Counted from the first letter of the stretch, positions 50,801-59,319 are shown. The stretch is 64,000 nucleotides of DNA from Verrucomicrobiota bacterium (GCA_030605125.1 JAUWBD010000003.1:17496-81495), one strand, 5' to 3'. Notes: generated by a model not told the origin, from the sequence alone. Program-made: numbers and translations.

Positions 50801-51855
50801 GGAGCGAAGCTGTGCTCGCCTCCGACAATCTCCCGCGCCAGCAGGCTCTCCTCAACCTTTTCGCGTCCTACAAAACAGACACGATCCCGGCGCGCCTGCT
50901 CACGTCCGCCCAAGCATGGGCTCGCAACGCCCGGGGGGAACGCGTCGATACGATCATCCGCCATCTACGATGGTCGCAGGGCGAGAACGATGCCTTGTGG
51001 AGCATCTTGGTCACCGGCCTCGACCTCGCCGCCCTCTCTTCCGCGCAACTTCACAATCTGATTGAGGTGCTCGGCCACGCGGTGCGTTACGGTGATGCCC
51101 AGTTGCCTTCAGCTTTCATCCCCCGCCTCCTCGACGCGCTGGAGTCTCTGGACCAGCTAGATGGCCGTCGGGCTGCAGACCTCATCCGTCACCTCGCTGA
51201 TCACCAACCTCGCGCGATCTACGATCTCTTCTGGAAGCGGATCGCGCGCCGCTCCTCCGCTCGTGCGATCTCTTCCACCTATCTTGCTCTACCGTGGGCG
51301 GTGCGCTGGCCCCTGCCCAAGCTCGCCGCGGAGCCGGACAACGAAGCCTTGATTCGCACGCTTCTGGGCAAGGTGAAAACCGCCCCCGACGCCGAGCGCG
51401 GGGATTGGACGACACTTTTCCAGTGGATCACGCCGGCAAATCCCCAGCTTTGCCTCCGGCTTCTTCGCGAGTGGGCGTCGGAGGTGAGCGACAAGGAAGC
51501 GCTGCGCCGCTTGCTGCTTTGCCTTAGAGACGAGGACTCCCCCTTTATCTTCGAACAAACCGAGTTTGTGCGCCTGCTCTTACGCGCCGCACGTCGGCTC
51601 GACCCGACGGAGATTGCGGCTTGGAACCACCGCATTGCGGCCATTTCCGCTCCGCGAATCCGCGGCTTCACCGGCGGCGAGCTAGACCCCGAGCACCGCC
51701 ACTTCGGCGAGGCCGCCGCGCAAGCGCTTAGTCGCCACGCCGACGATCCTGAGCTACGCGCCTTCTACGCGAGCATCGTCGAGAACGAAAAACGCGACGC
51801 CGCCTTCCACCGCCAGCGCGCCGCCGAGTCCGACGCCGAACTCGACGAGGATTAG
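47821..51855 (+). CDS. Mrr-like nuclease, STAND NTPase and helical-repeat fusion (putative anti-phage sensor)
   Basis: A 1344-residue protein. N-terminal residues about 1-160 look like a Mrr/PD-(D/E)xK restriction-type domain: GFEQFVAAFL helix, GLKQDGIDLV with D81, and WAFQCK with Q95 and K97. After a short linker comes a P-loop NTPase: Walker A PGGRGKS (244-250), Walker B ELVIVQDDAH (294-303), and the Arg-ending strand ILLAAR (325-330). About 900 residues of alpha-helical, HEAT/TPR-like repeats follow. That order (effector, STAND NTPase, sensor repeats) is the Avs design, in which the repeats recognise a phage protein and activate the nuclease. No signal peptide or membrane segment. Its 3' half is less GC-biased than its neighbours, which fits transfer. 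Function is inferred. Confidence 0.78.
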   Translation: MPHEAQNPALPLPFADLSAKGFEQFVAAFLATQPTWEILETQIKESASARRSKKRSVAMPHRIIDSASYAGASGLKQDGIDLVATTDSGARWAFQCKHVAGFGPAKATAAMDKAEAEFSSADRYFLLLSREPSAATVKRVAERPRWELWGAEKLSLRFFNTVPRDLQPGVLRQIFGDAAGRIIDTLYPLGDGLLQSPSAFFALWLEERRIFHHRSDLVGRDADLARLHAFVDSPRERVCILPAPGGRGKSRLLRAFADAFATRHPTRKLWFVNPNAAPDADARHDALRTTARGELVIVQDDAHRTESVRRDLLARLAHPEVEGKILLAARPQAVAALTALAQRAGFDSEAIVTLPTLSKLTKRQLKTLAAARLDPPHRGHADFLAGRAGDCPLIVTVGAELINRGRVVPDALLSSADFYREVFARFEEDEFARLGGDVSALREILQCLALLAPWQEADDGLDTLAAFLGRTPGELRDRLERLRAAGLLVSSTKGLRPAPDLYADFLAFHACYDGGRLTAFARRLQTAYATTAGPEMLRNLSEAEWQAAQTHEQAESLLEPFWRRLLAEFKAATFWDRAQIVKRWAAFGVYQPARSLDLARLALDDTEAAPPSAEERGYALSLHTHAQVLSELPALLEPIAIYHDEHRAEALDLLWDLHFLWHPAKADAEQAALNVISRVAAFKERHPISAPLGVLVWLDNLLRSPRGQPLLESRDGALATLMKPLFSRFVDISYSEGRSFHFGHAIASEEQTRPIRDHALRILREVVIPRSEIAALNSLPVLEDATAEDQLAMGASFTTAQLRPWQPERLKALEALGQILDRYPTARVHFRVRQILRRLTRKRGRSRFDTRVNALLTKISDRADLRWHRVVCSRADEEFLDYENTPERDFHASFEKAKAQWAALTQTVAGELCAAYPEGARLVGELEARMRDHQLHGEAPVLYVLLEMIGARQPDGGRALVEDILRRATSPLDGVWHNLLGSRVWFPDDQLLAWSEAVLASDNLPRQQALLNLFASYKTDTIPARLLTSAQAWARNARGERVDTIIRHLRWSQGENDALWSILVTGLDLAALSSAQLHNLIEVLGHAVRYGDAQLPSAFIPRLLDALESLDQLDGRRAADLIRHLADHQPRAIYDLFWKRIARRSSARAISSTYLALPWAVRWPLPKLAAEPDNEALIRTLLGKVKTAPDAERGDWTTLFQWITPANPQLCLRLLREWASEVSDKEALRRLLLCLRDEDSPFIFEQTEFVRLLLRAARRLDPTEIAAWNHRIAAISAPRIRGFTGGELDPEHRHFGEAAAQALSRHADDPELRAFYASIVENEKRDAAFHRQRAAESDAELDED

Positions 51856-52002
51856 AGTTCCGCTCCCCGCACGCATCGCCCCCAGCCCTCCTCGTCGCTC
51901 CTCCGCGACCCCGCCCGCCCCGGACGAAGTTTCCGGCGTCATCCGCGAAACAAGATTGCGTCGGCGGTTTGGGCGCTGGCCTTCTCGGGAACCGTTTCGT
52001 CC

Positions 52003-52479
52003 ATGGAAAAACACAAGGCCCTGGTTCTGATTCTCGTTTGCTTCGCGCTCGGCGCAGCCATGGCGGCCTCGCCGCTCTTTCTCACGAACAAGCCGGAACG
52101 GCTGATCGAAAAATCCGGTGTCGTGGACGAGGTCGAGTTGCTGGAGGTGACCCGTGGCACCCGCACCCATTACCAACTACGCCTGCGGGTAGGCGACTTG
52201 CTCGTCACCAACAACTCCCCGGAGGCCGAGCCGCTGAAGAAGGTGGCCGGTCCCCTGCGCGTGGGCGACCAGGTCCGAATCATGTGGGCCCCGTTTCTGG
52301 GAAAGACGAAGTTCTACGAGATTGAAAAAGGGGGAGAAAAGCTGGTGAGCGCCGAAGAAACGCTCCGCGAAGAGCAAAGCCGCGCGCGCCTCGTCCAATA
52401 CTTCTCGGTGATGATGTTTGGCGTCGGCCTTTTCGCCTTGTGGAACTCCCGCCGGGCGCCGGCCTCGGCTCGTTCCTGA
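52003..52479 (+). CDS. Uncharacterised small membrane protein
   Basis: A 158-residue protein that I do not recognise. Hydrophobic segments lie at residues about 7-27 (LVLILVCFALGAAMAASPLF) and 129-147 (YFSVMMFGVGLFALW). A middle soluble part (VDEVELLEVTRGTRTHYQLR, LRVGDQVRIMW) looks like a small beta-barrel, possibly on the outer side. It opens MEKHKALVLIL. Nothing links it to neighbours. Confidence 0.6.
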   Translation: MEKHKALVLILVCFALGAAMAASPLFLTNKPERLIEKSGVVDEVELLEVTRGTRTHYQLRLRVGDLLVTNNSPEAEPLKKVAGPLRVGDQVRIMWAPFLGKTKFYEIEKGGEKLVSAEETLREEQSRARLVQYFSVMMFGVGLFALWNSRRAPASARS

Positions 52480-52835
52480 TAGGCTCCGCTCCGCCGCCCG
52501 GCCGCGGCATCGCCGCGGCCCGCGTCCACCTTTCGCAACGCTTCGCCGACAGCGGCGCGGAGCCCGCGCGCGCAGATTTACGCAACGGTTTCCGCTCCGT
52601 GCTACTCGCAGTCGTCTTGCCTGCGCCCATCAAGGAGCGCGCCCCCTTGCCGCGTCTTTCGTCGGCCTCGCCCCCGCCCCGCCCCGCTCCCCGCCCACCC
52701 GCTCCCCCGTATCCCTTTCCCGCCTCCCGGCCGCCGGCTCTTCGTTTTTTCGCGGAGAACCACACGTCGGGAGAACGGACCCGCGCGCGCCCGCGGTCCC
52801 CCCTCCGGCGCATCCACCCCCAACCCACCACCCCG
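52480..52835. other. 356-bp leader region of the third propeller gene
   Basis: No gene is seen. It contains a CGCAACGGTTTCCG dyad variant at 52581-52594, 241 bp before the ATG at 52836. It is farther from the start than the other copies, so the true promoter may be well upstream. Confidence 0.5.
52581..52594 (+). promoter_or_regulatory. CGCAACG dyad variant
   Basis: CGCAACGGTTTCCG, one mismatch from the consensus, in the long leader of the propeller gene at 52836. Confidence 0.3.
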
Positions 52836-55800
52836 ATGATCCGCAAAACCCCTCGCGCCCTGCGCACCTCCGCCACCGCCCTGCTCGCCGCCGCCTTCGC
52901 CTCGCTCGCTTCGGCCCAATCGGTCCAGACTTGGGCCTGGTTCCCGATGCCGATGCTCTCCGCCGCCCAGCAAAGCGCGGGCGTCTTCCCCGGTGGCGAA
53001 GGCTTCCAGTGGCCGCAAGCTGTCGCCACCGATCCCGTCGATGGCACCACCGTGCTCTACGGCACCGACGTCGGCGGCCTCTTCCGCTCCACCGACGGCG
53101 GCGCCAACTTCACCCCCGCCAACATCGGCCTCGAGACCTGCGGCGTCGTCGGCCTCGCCTTCGACCCGCGCAACCGCCACCGCGTGCTCCTCATCGGCGA
53201 CGGCGGCGGCAACGCCTGGAACATCTATGGCGGCGTGCACCTCTCCACCGACGGCGGCGCCACCTGGAACCGCCGCCTCTCCCGCGTGCTCGACGCCATC
53301 GGCACCAACAGCCGCCAGATGGGCCGCGACCAGATCGCGTTCTCCTACTCCAGCTACGACGCCGGCCTCGGCCGCACCCAGGTCGTGTATTGGGTTTCCG
53401 AGGACGACTTCACGCCCACCACCTACGGCGGCGGCACCATCCAGTATCCCGGCGGCGCCCTCTTCAAATCGCTCGACGGTGGCTCCACCTGGAGCCTCGC
53501 CGCCACCGCCGACAAATACGGCGGCGCCAACGACGCCGACTCGCGCATCGCCGTGCACCCCGCCACCGGCGTCGTTTATATCGCCAACAAAAACGGCTTC
53601 TGGCGCAGCACCGACGGCGGCGCGAGCTTCACCCAGATCCGCACCGGCTCGCACCGCGCCTGCGAGATTGTCACCACCCCTGGTTACGAAAACTACGTCT
53701 GGACCGCCACCTCCACCGAGCTGCTCCGCTCGACCGACAGCGGCCAAAACTTCTCCCCCGTCTCCTTCACCGGCATCACCGGCTTCATGCGCCTAAAGGT
53801 CAGCTCGGCCAACCCGCAGCGCATGCTCGCCTCCAACAACTCCTGGGCGCGCTTCCGCAGCACCGACGGCGGCGCCACCTGGACGTCCTCCGCCGAGAGC
53901 TCGACCAACAGCCTCGTCCTCACCCTCGGCACCACCGACGCCAACCGCCGCGCGCACGCCGCCTTCCACCCCACCAACGCCGACATCATCTACGCGCTCG
54001 GCGTGGGCGATCAGCTCATGAAGAGCACCAACGGCGGCGCCAACTTCTCGTGGAGCAGCAACGGCATCAACGGCATCATGACCGGCGGCGGCTTCAACTT
54101 TAACACCCAAAACCCCGACGTCCTCTACCTCGGCTCCCAGGACTACAACGGCATGCTCACCACCAACGCCGGCACCACCTGGAGGCACATCAACCTCGAG
54201 GGCGGCGACAACTGGGGCTGGGTCTATGGCGCCTACGCCAAGAGCAGCCAGGTCCTCTTCGGCGGCAACAAGGCCTACCTCGCCAACAGCCACAACCTCA
54301 TCATCAGCTTCGACGGCGGCGCCACCCGCCAGACCAAGGTCACCGGACTCACCGGCCTCCAGGTCAGCTACGGCGATCCCACCGATTCCAACATCCTCTT
54401 CTGCTGGAGCCAGCGCTCCACCGACGGCGGCGCCAACTGGACGCAGATGGCCGACTGCAACGGCGTCTTCACCCACCACCCGACCACCAACGCCCTCTTC
54501 GGCGGCAAGGGCAACGAGCTGAAGCGCTCCACCACCAAGGGCGCCAGCTGGACCACCCTCGCCACGCTCCCCGGCACCGTCACCGACGTCGCCCCGCACC
54601 CCACGCTCGACCGCCTCTGGGTCGCCGCCGCCGAGAAGCTCTACCGCCTCGACGGCCCCGCCTACACGCCCGTCGAGGTCCTCGCCGGCAACAGGATCCG
54701 CTCCGTCGCCATCGACCCGCTCAAGCCCGAGACCATCTACGTCGCCGGCACCAACGGCACCTGGCGCAAGTCCACCGACTCCGTGCGCCGCTCCACCGAC
54801 GGCGGCACGAGCTGGCATCGCCTGATCGCGCTCTCCAACCAGCTCGACGGCGGCAACTGCGCCGAGTGGGTCCGCGTTCATCCCACCACCGGCGTCGCCT
54901 ACTTCGCGACCAATTGCTTCGGCGTCTGGACCTTCGAGCCACCCACCGCGCCCGCCGGCACCGCCATTCCCGCCGAGGCCGACACCTACGTGCGCGGCAA
55001 CATCAACACCAACCCCAACCCCTATCACACCGAGCCCCACCTCGTGGTGAAGGACGACACCGGCACCGACTACGACCGCCAGGCCTACCTGCGCTTCGAT
55101 CTCTCCGGCATCACCGGCACGCTGCAAACCGCCCAGCTCCGCCTCTTCGTCAACCGCCTCGACGTCGGCCCCGCCACCTACGAGCTCTGCGAAACCACCG
55201 ACTCCTGGACCGAGAGCGGCCTCACCTGGAGCGGCCGCCCCGCCGCCGTCTCCGTCATCGCCAGCACTACCATCTCCGTCGGCGGCGAGCTGATCTTCGA
55301 CGTGAAGGACTTCGTCGCCGCGAAACTCGCCGGCAACAAGAAGGCCAGCTTCCTCATCCGCCGCGGCGACGTCTCGCAGACTCCCGGCTCCATGCTCTTC
55401 ATCAGCAGCCGCGACCACGCCAACGCCTCCGAGCGCCCCGCCCTCCACTACACCGCCACCACGTCCTGGACGATCACCGCCGCCTCCTCCGACGCCGAGG
55501 CCCGTCTCGCGGGCGCCGGCGACGGCGGCGGCACGGTCGGCAACGCCGGCGCCACCGAGCTCGCCGTGGCCAACGCCAACAACGCCGGCTCCGCCTACTC
55601 CGCCGTTTACGCCTTCCAGCTGCCCAACGTCGGCAACGTCGCCAACCCCTTCACGAGCGCCAGCTTCACCGTCGGCCTCTCCACCAGCACAAGCACCTGG
55701 GGCGGGCAAAACCTCGACGTCTATGGCCTCGGCGCCCGCAGCTCGGCCACCGTGCTCGCCTCCGACGCCTTCTGCGGCTCGCTCGACTCCACCGACGCCA

Positions 55801-56048
55801 CCCGCCTCGTGGACAACTGGATCAACCTCAACGTCGGCAGCGTCGTCCCCACCGGCCTGCGCACCGTGAGCAATTCCGCGCTCCTCTCGTATCTGAACAC
55901 CCAATACGCCTCAGGCGCGGGCGCCGGGAAGTTTGTCTTCCTTCGCATCAGCCCCGACGCGATGGGCAACACGTGGAAAAACGTGAAGTTCGCCGCCAGC
56001 GAATACACCGCCAACCCCGCCTGGCGCCCCACCCTCACGCTCCAGTAG
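52836..56048 (+). CDS. Secreted Asp-box propeller with two DNRLRE-like C-terminal domains
   Basis: A 1070-residue protein. ATG 52836 gives a signal peptide (residues 1-28, ending SLASAQS). Residues about 30-710 are the shared propeller core: LYGTDVGGLFRSTDGGANF, many Asp-box turns, closing FATNCFGVWTFEPP. The tail is two DNRLRE/CBM96-like beta-sandwiches. The first starts ADTYVRGNINTNPNPYHTEP and contains QAYLRFDLSGITG and PALHYTAT. The second has NVANPFTSASFTVGLST and ends WRPTLTLQ. So one core carries three different tails in this window. It likely binds or hydrolyses a polysaccharide outside the cell. Confidence 0.82.
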   Translation: MIRKTPRALRTSATALLAAAFASLASAQSVQTWAWFPMPMLSAAQQSAGVFPGGEGFQWPQAVATDPVDGTTVLYGTDVGGLFRSTDGGANFTPANIGLETCGVVGLAFDPRNRHRVLLIGDGGGNAWNIYGGVHLSTDGGATWNRRLSRVLDAIGTNSRQMGRDQIAFSYSSYDAGLGRTQVVYWVSEDDFTPTTYGGGTIQYPGGALFKSLDGGSTWSLAATADKYGGANDADSRIAVHPATGVVYIANKNGFWRSTDGGASFTQIRTGSHRACEIVTTPGYENYVWTATSTELLRSTDSGQNFSPVSFTGITGFMRLKVSSANPQRMLASNNSWARFRSTDGGATWTSSAESSTNSLVLTLGTTDANRRAHAAFHPTNADIIYALGVGDQLMKSTNGGANFSWSSNGINGIMTGGGFNFNTQNPDVLYLGSQDYNGMLTTNAGTTWRHINLEGGDNWGWVYGAYAKSSQVLFGGNKAYLANSHNLIISFDGGATRQTKVTGLTGLQVSYGDPTDSNILFCWSQRSTDGGANWTQMADCNGVFTHHPTTNALFGGKGNELKRSTTKGASWTTLATLPGTVTDVAPHPTLDRLWVAAAEKLYRLDGPAYTPVEVLAGNRIRSVAIDPLKPETIYVAGTNGTWRKSTDSVRRSTDGGTSWHRLIALSNQLDGGNCAEWVRVHPTTGVAYFATNCFGVWTFEPPTAPAGTAIPAEADTYVRGNINTNPNPYHTEPHLVVKDDTGTDYDRQAYLRFDLSGITGTLQTAQLRLFVNRLDVGPATYELCETTDSWTESGLTWSGRPAAVSVIASTTISVGGELIFDVKDFVAAKLAGNKKASFLIRRGDVSQTPGSMLFISSRDHANASERPALHYTATTSWTITAASSDAEARLAGAGDGGGTVGNAGATELAVANANNAGSAYSAVYAFQLPNVGNVANPFTSASFTVGLSTSTSTWGGQNLDVYGLGARSSATVLASDAFCGSLDSTDATRLVDNWINLNVGSVVPTGLRTVSNSALLSYLNTQYASGAGAGKFVFLRISPDAMGNTWKNVKFAASEYTANPAWRPTLTLQ

Positions 56049-56124
56049 GGTCGTCGCTCGCCGATCCCGCCGACGCGGGACGCCCGCGTCAGTCCCCCCC
56101 CTCGCGCCCTCATCGGGCGCGAGG
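56046..56124. repeat. Hairpin cluster between convergent genes, degraded REP-like element
   Basis: It starts with the TAG stop and GGGTCGTCGCTCGCCGATC, like the REP element's first half, then diverges. Two perfect hairpins follow: GACGCGGG-ACG-CCCGCGTC (56072-56090) and CCTCGCGCCC-TCATC-GGGCGCGAGG (56100-56124). It probably serves as a bidirectional terminator. Confidence 0.65.
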
Positions 56125-56154
56125 TCACGTCCGCCGCCATCCCCTCCGCCTGCC

Positions 56155-58197
56155 TCACTCGCGCCAGCTCAACACAAACTCGAAGCGCGCGTCGTCCTCA
56201 TACCATAGCGGAAAGTTCGTGCCCCAGGTGTTGTTGTGGAGGTTGAAGTGCAGCCCCTCCTCCACCCGCGGCAGGCGGTTGGTAAACCGCACCAGCGAAG
56301 GTTTTCCCGGCGCCACCAGCGGCGCGCAGAGGTTCTCGATCAGCAAGGCGTCCTTGCCGTCCGCATCCAGGTAACGGCAGGCCTCCACCGCGTGCAGCGT
56401 GCGGTTGCCGTCGCGCACCACGTCGCGCGGATCGATCCACGAGCCGATCTTCTTCAAGCGCCACGCGCCGTCGCGGGCCAGCCGGGGTGTCATCGCCAGC
56501 CACATTCCCTCGGCCACGCGCGTCGCCGGCTTCTCGAACCAGCGCACGATCATCCGCAACCGCGGCGCCCCCGCCTCGAACCGATAAAGGATCTCCGCGC
56601 GCCTCGGGCACCCGTGCGCCCGGCTCGCCTCGGCGGGAAACCCCAGCCGCGCGCGCACCTCCACGCCCTCCGGCGTCTCGCGCGTCTCCAGCGTTTTCAG
56701 GCGCGGTGTCCAGGCCTGCGACTCCTTCACCGCGCGCTCGAGGCCGGGCTTGAGAAAATCCGGCACCGACCAATCGCGGTGCTGCTCGTGGCGCTGGTTG
56801 TAGCAGCGCCACTTCTGCGCGTAGTCCTCCGGCCCATACACCTCGTAGCGGAGCGCGCCGAGCGGATGCCGCGCGTCCGCCCAGCGACGCCCCGACTTCC
56901 GCTCACGCAGCCCCGCCAGCGAACCGTCCGCGCCGCTCCACGCCGCCTCGAAGAGCGGCGTCGCCAGCACCTCGCCCGGGGCCAGCTTGCGCCAGCCGCC
57001 GGTCTCGGCCTCGGCCGCCGGCTCCACCGCCGCGAGCCGCGCGCGCGCCTCGCGCTCCAACCGCGTGCCGCGCAGCGCCGCCACCGCGTCGTCCACGTAG
57101 GCCCGCTGCTCGCGCCACGATTCCTCCATGCGCCGGTAGGGCGCCTCGGACCGGGCCTTCGCGAACTCCGACTTCTTGAGCCGCTTGTCGTATTTCTTCT
57201 CCCAGCCCATCGAGAGCTTCACGTCCAGGCCCCAGGTATGCTCGGGCACGAGCAGCAGCCGCCGCGCAAAACGACGCGCCGCGACCGCCTCCTTTTCGCC
57301 CAGCGCGGCCTCGTCGAGCCCCGCGTGCCAGCGGGCCAGCGCGCGGTAGCGCGCCACCTTGAGCGGATCGGTGCCCACGCCGTGGATCCAGGTGTCGCCG
57401 AGCTCCTGCGTCACCACCGGCAGCGCTTCCTTCGCGCGGCGCAGCGCGGGCGTGAAATGGCTCAGGGTCGAGGCGCGCAGCTCGGCGCCGGGGAAACGCT
57501 CGCGCAGCGAGGCGTAAAAGGTCTCCACGTCCTCCAGCGTGCAGGGACCGTGGTTGTCGCCGGTATGGGCGAAGGTGAGCGCCTCGTCGCAGCCGGGGAT
57601 CTCGGCGAGGTCTCCGTATCCCGATTTGCAATACACCACCGCCAGCTCCGAGCCGTCGTCATGGCGCCAGCGGAAGGCGTCGGGCACGGCGGGCGGGCGC
57701 GAGGCCGGGTTGACGCCCAGGTGGAGAAACTCGATGCCCGCCTCGGCCAGCAGCGGCACGAGGGCGCGGGTGTGCCCCGGCACGTCGGTCATCTTGCCCG
57801 CGGTGGTTTTCACGCCGAAGCGCGCGTCGAGCTCGCGCGAGAGGCCGAGACCGGCGCGGAAGAGCGATTCGCCGATCAGCTCGGTGTGGGTGGTGAAGGG
57901 CAGGCCGTGCCAGCGGATGTCGCCCGCCACGATCGCGGCCTCCAGCTCGCGCCGGCGCCTGGCGCCCCCCGCCTCGAGCGAGTGGTGGATCAGCCAGGAA
58001 CCGGTGGTCCAGACGAAGCGATGCTCGCCGTGCTTCTCGCGCAGCTCGCGCGCCATGGCGATCGCGCGCGGGATGAAGTTGTCCACGTAGGCCGACACCA
58101 CGTCGCGGGCGAGCGCGGTGAAGCCGATGTCGAGGTGCGTCTTGAAGAGCACGTGGATGCGCCGGGGCGCGAAGGAGGCGGAGGTATTGGCGGACAT
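56155..58197 (-). CDS. DUF5054 / GH38-like glycosyl hydrolase
   Basis: A 680-residue protein. ATG 58197 (MSANTSASFAPRRIHVLFKT) was chosen because upstream codons look non-coding. The GH38-type His-x-Asp metal site is HVLFKTHLDIGFTALA (about residues 14-29). Further blocks: RFVWTTGSWLIHHSL, TDVPGHTRALVPLLAEAGI, LTFAHTGDNHGPC, LLLVPEHTWGLDVKLS, and the terminal FNLHNNTWGTNFPLWYEDD. There is no signal peptide. DUF5054 proteins are thought to be alpha-mannosidase relatives, but activity is not established. It is divergent from an AraC gene at 58341, its likely regulator. Confidence 0.83.
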   Translation of the reverse strand: MSANTSASFAPRRIHVLFKTHLDIGFTALARDVVSAYVDNFIPRAIAMARELREKHGEHRFVWTTGSWLIHHSLEAGGARRRRELEAAIVAGDIRWHGLPFTTHTELIGESLFRAGLGLSRELDARFGVKTTAGKMTDVPGHTRALVPLLAEAGIEFLHLGVNPASRPPAVPDAFRWRHDDGSELAVVYCKSGYGDLAEIPGCDEALTFAHTGDNHGPCTLEDVETFYASLRERFPGAELRASTLSHFTPALRRAKEALPVVTQELGDTWIHGVGTDPLKVARYRALARWHAGLDEAALGEKEAVAARRFARRLLLVPEHTWGLDVKLSMGWEKKYDKRLKKSEFAKARSEAPYRRMEESWREQRAYVDDAVAALRGTRLEREARARLAAVEPAAEAETGGWRKLAPGEVLATPLFEAAWSGADGSLAGLRERKSGRRWADARHPLGALRYEVYGPEDYAQKWRCYNQRHEQHRDWSVPDFLKPGLERAVKESQAWTPRLKTLETRETPEGVEVRARLGFPAEASRAHGCPRRAEILYRFEAGAPRLRMIVRWFEKPATRVAEGMWLAMTPRLARDGAWRLKKIGSWIDPRDVVRDGNRTLHAVEACRYLDADGKDALLIENLCAPLVAPGKPSLVRFTNRLPRVEEGLHFNLHNNTWGTNFPLWYEDDARFEFVLSWRE

Positions 58198-58340
58198 GGT
58201 CGGGGGGATGGAAGCGGGCGGAGGAGAAACGAATGCGGACTTTCTTGGTTTCCGGTCACCTGATGCGATGCCGTGCCCCAGCCTAGCCTTTTCAAGCGGG
58301 ACTGTCTTGCAGCGGCCTGACGTTTTCTTACGCTGGCTTG

Positions 58341-59231
58341 ATGCCACGCCTCACGCTCGACTACCTGCCGCCCGACGCGTTTTGCGATCCGGTGGTCTGG
58401 CGTTACGGGGCGCGCTCGCTCGCCGAACCGCACAGCCACACCTTTCACGAGGTTCTCTGGATCGAGGCGGGCGAGGGGCTGCACGCGATCAACGGCCAGG
58501 TGCGCCCCATGTCGCCCGGCTACCTCGCGCTCATCCGGCCCGACGACACGCACACCTTCAGCGCGCGCGAAGGCGCCGAGGAGATGCGCCTGTGCAACGT
58601 GCCCTTTCGCCCCGGACTTTGGCGTCGCCTGCGCCGCGCGCACCTCGCGGGGCGGCCGGCCTTTTTCGACGAACCGGACATCGAGCGGCGCGAGCACCAG
58701 CTCGGCCCGGTCGAGCTCGAGCGCGTGCGCGCGCTGGCCTCCGATCTCTTCGGCGGCGCCACCGACGCGTTTTCCACCACGGCGTTTCTCGCGGCGCTGC
58801 TCGCCTTTCTCGGCAACCGCGAGCGCCGCCGCCGCGCCTCCGGGGAGACGCCCGGCTGGCTGCGCGACGCGCACGAGGCGGTGCAGCGCTTCCCCCGCTT
58901 CGTCGGCGGCGTGCCGGCCTTTGTCCGCCTCTCCGGCCGCTCGCCCGAGCACGTGGCGCGCGAATGCCGCCGCCACCTCGGCCGCGCGCCGCGCGAGATC
59001 GTCAACGAGGCCCGCCTCGCGCACGCCACCACCCGGCTCCGCACCTCCACCGACCCCATCGTGGAGATCGCGCACGAGAGCGGCTTCGAAAACCTCGGGC
59101 ATTTCTACGCCCTCTTCCGTCGGCGCCACGGCCTGCCGCCCCGCCGCTATCGCCTCCTTCACGGCCACGTCGAGCGCGGCCGCTGGAACGACCAAGACGA
59201 ACGCCCGCGCGACGGCGCGGATCCGGCGTAG
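58341..59231 (+). CDS. AraC-family transcriptional regulator
   Basis: A 296-residue protein from ATG 58341, preceded by an in-frame TTG. N-terminal cupin: SHTFHEVLWIEAGEGLHAINGQV, MSPGYLALIRPDDTHTFS. C-terminal paired helix-turn-helix: FVRLSGRSPEHVARECRRHLG, APREIVNEARLAHATTRL, and DPIVEIAHESGFENLGHFY, ending in an acidic/Arg tail. Divergent from the DUF5054 gene with 143 bp between. Its TAG stop is inside a near-perfect palindrome. Confidence 0.88.
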   Translation: MPRLTLDYLPPDAFCDPVVWRYGARSLAEPHSHTFHEVLWIEAGEGLHAINGQVRPMSPGYLALIRPDDTHTFSAREGAEEMRLCNVPFRPGLWRRLRRAHLAGRPAFFDEPDIERREHQLGPVELERVRALASDLFGGATDAFSTTAFLAALLAFLGNRERRRRASGETPGWLRDAHEAVQRFPRFVGGVPAFVRLSGRSPEHVARECRRHLGRAPREIVNEARLAHATTRLRTSTDPIVEIAHESGFENLGHFYALFRRRHGLPPRRYRLLHGHVERGRWNDQDERPRDGADPA

Positions 59232-59247
59232 TGATACGATCACTACG
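59227..59247. repeat. Palindrome spanning the AraC stop
   Basis: Perfect 9-bp arms CGTAGTGAT and ATCACTACG around ACG. The TAG stop is inside the left arm. It lies 12 bp upstream of the CGCAA dyad and 72 bp before the next ATG, so it could be an operator, a terminator hairpin without a T-run, or both. Confidence 0.6.
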
Positions 59248-59258
59248 GAATACCCGGT

Positions 59259-59272
59259 CGCAACGAATTGCG
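59259..59272 (+). promoter_or_regulatory. CGCAA-N4-TTGCG dyad
   Basis: CGCAACGAATTGCG ends exactly 47 bp before the ATG at 59320, the same spacing as at 60499-60512. Confidence 0.5.
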
Positions 59273-59319
59273 CCCGCCTGCCATCGCCGCCGGCCTTCCC
59301 CGCGTGCTGGAACGACCGC

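Noticed and set aside
52003..52479. Membrane protein as a partner (such as a pore effector) of the Mrr-STAND gene
   Set aside because: It is 147 bp downstream with no overlap and its middle domain looks like a generic small beta-barrel; no evidence for a link.
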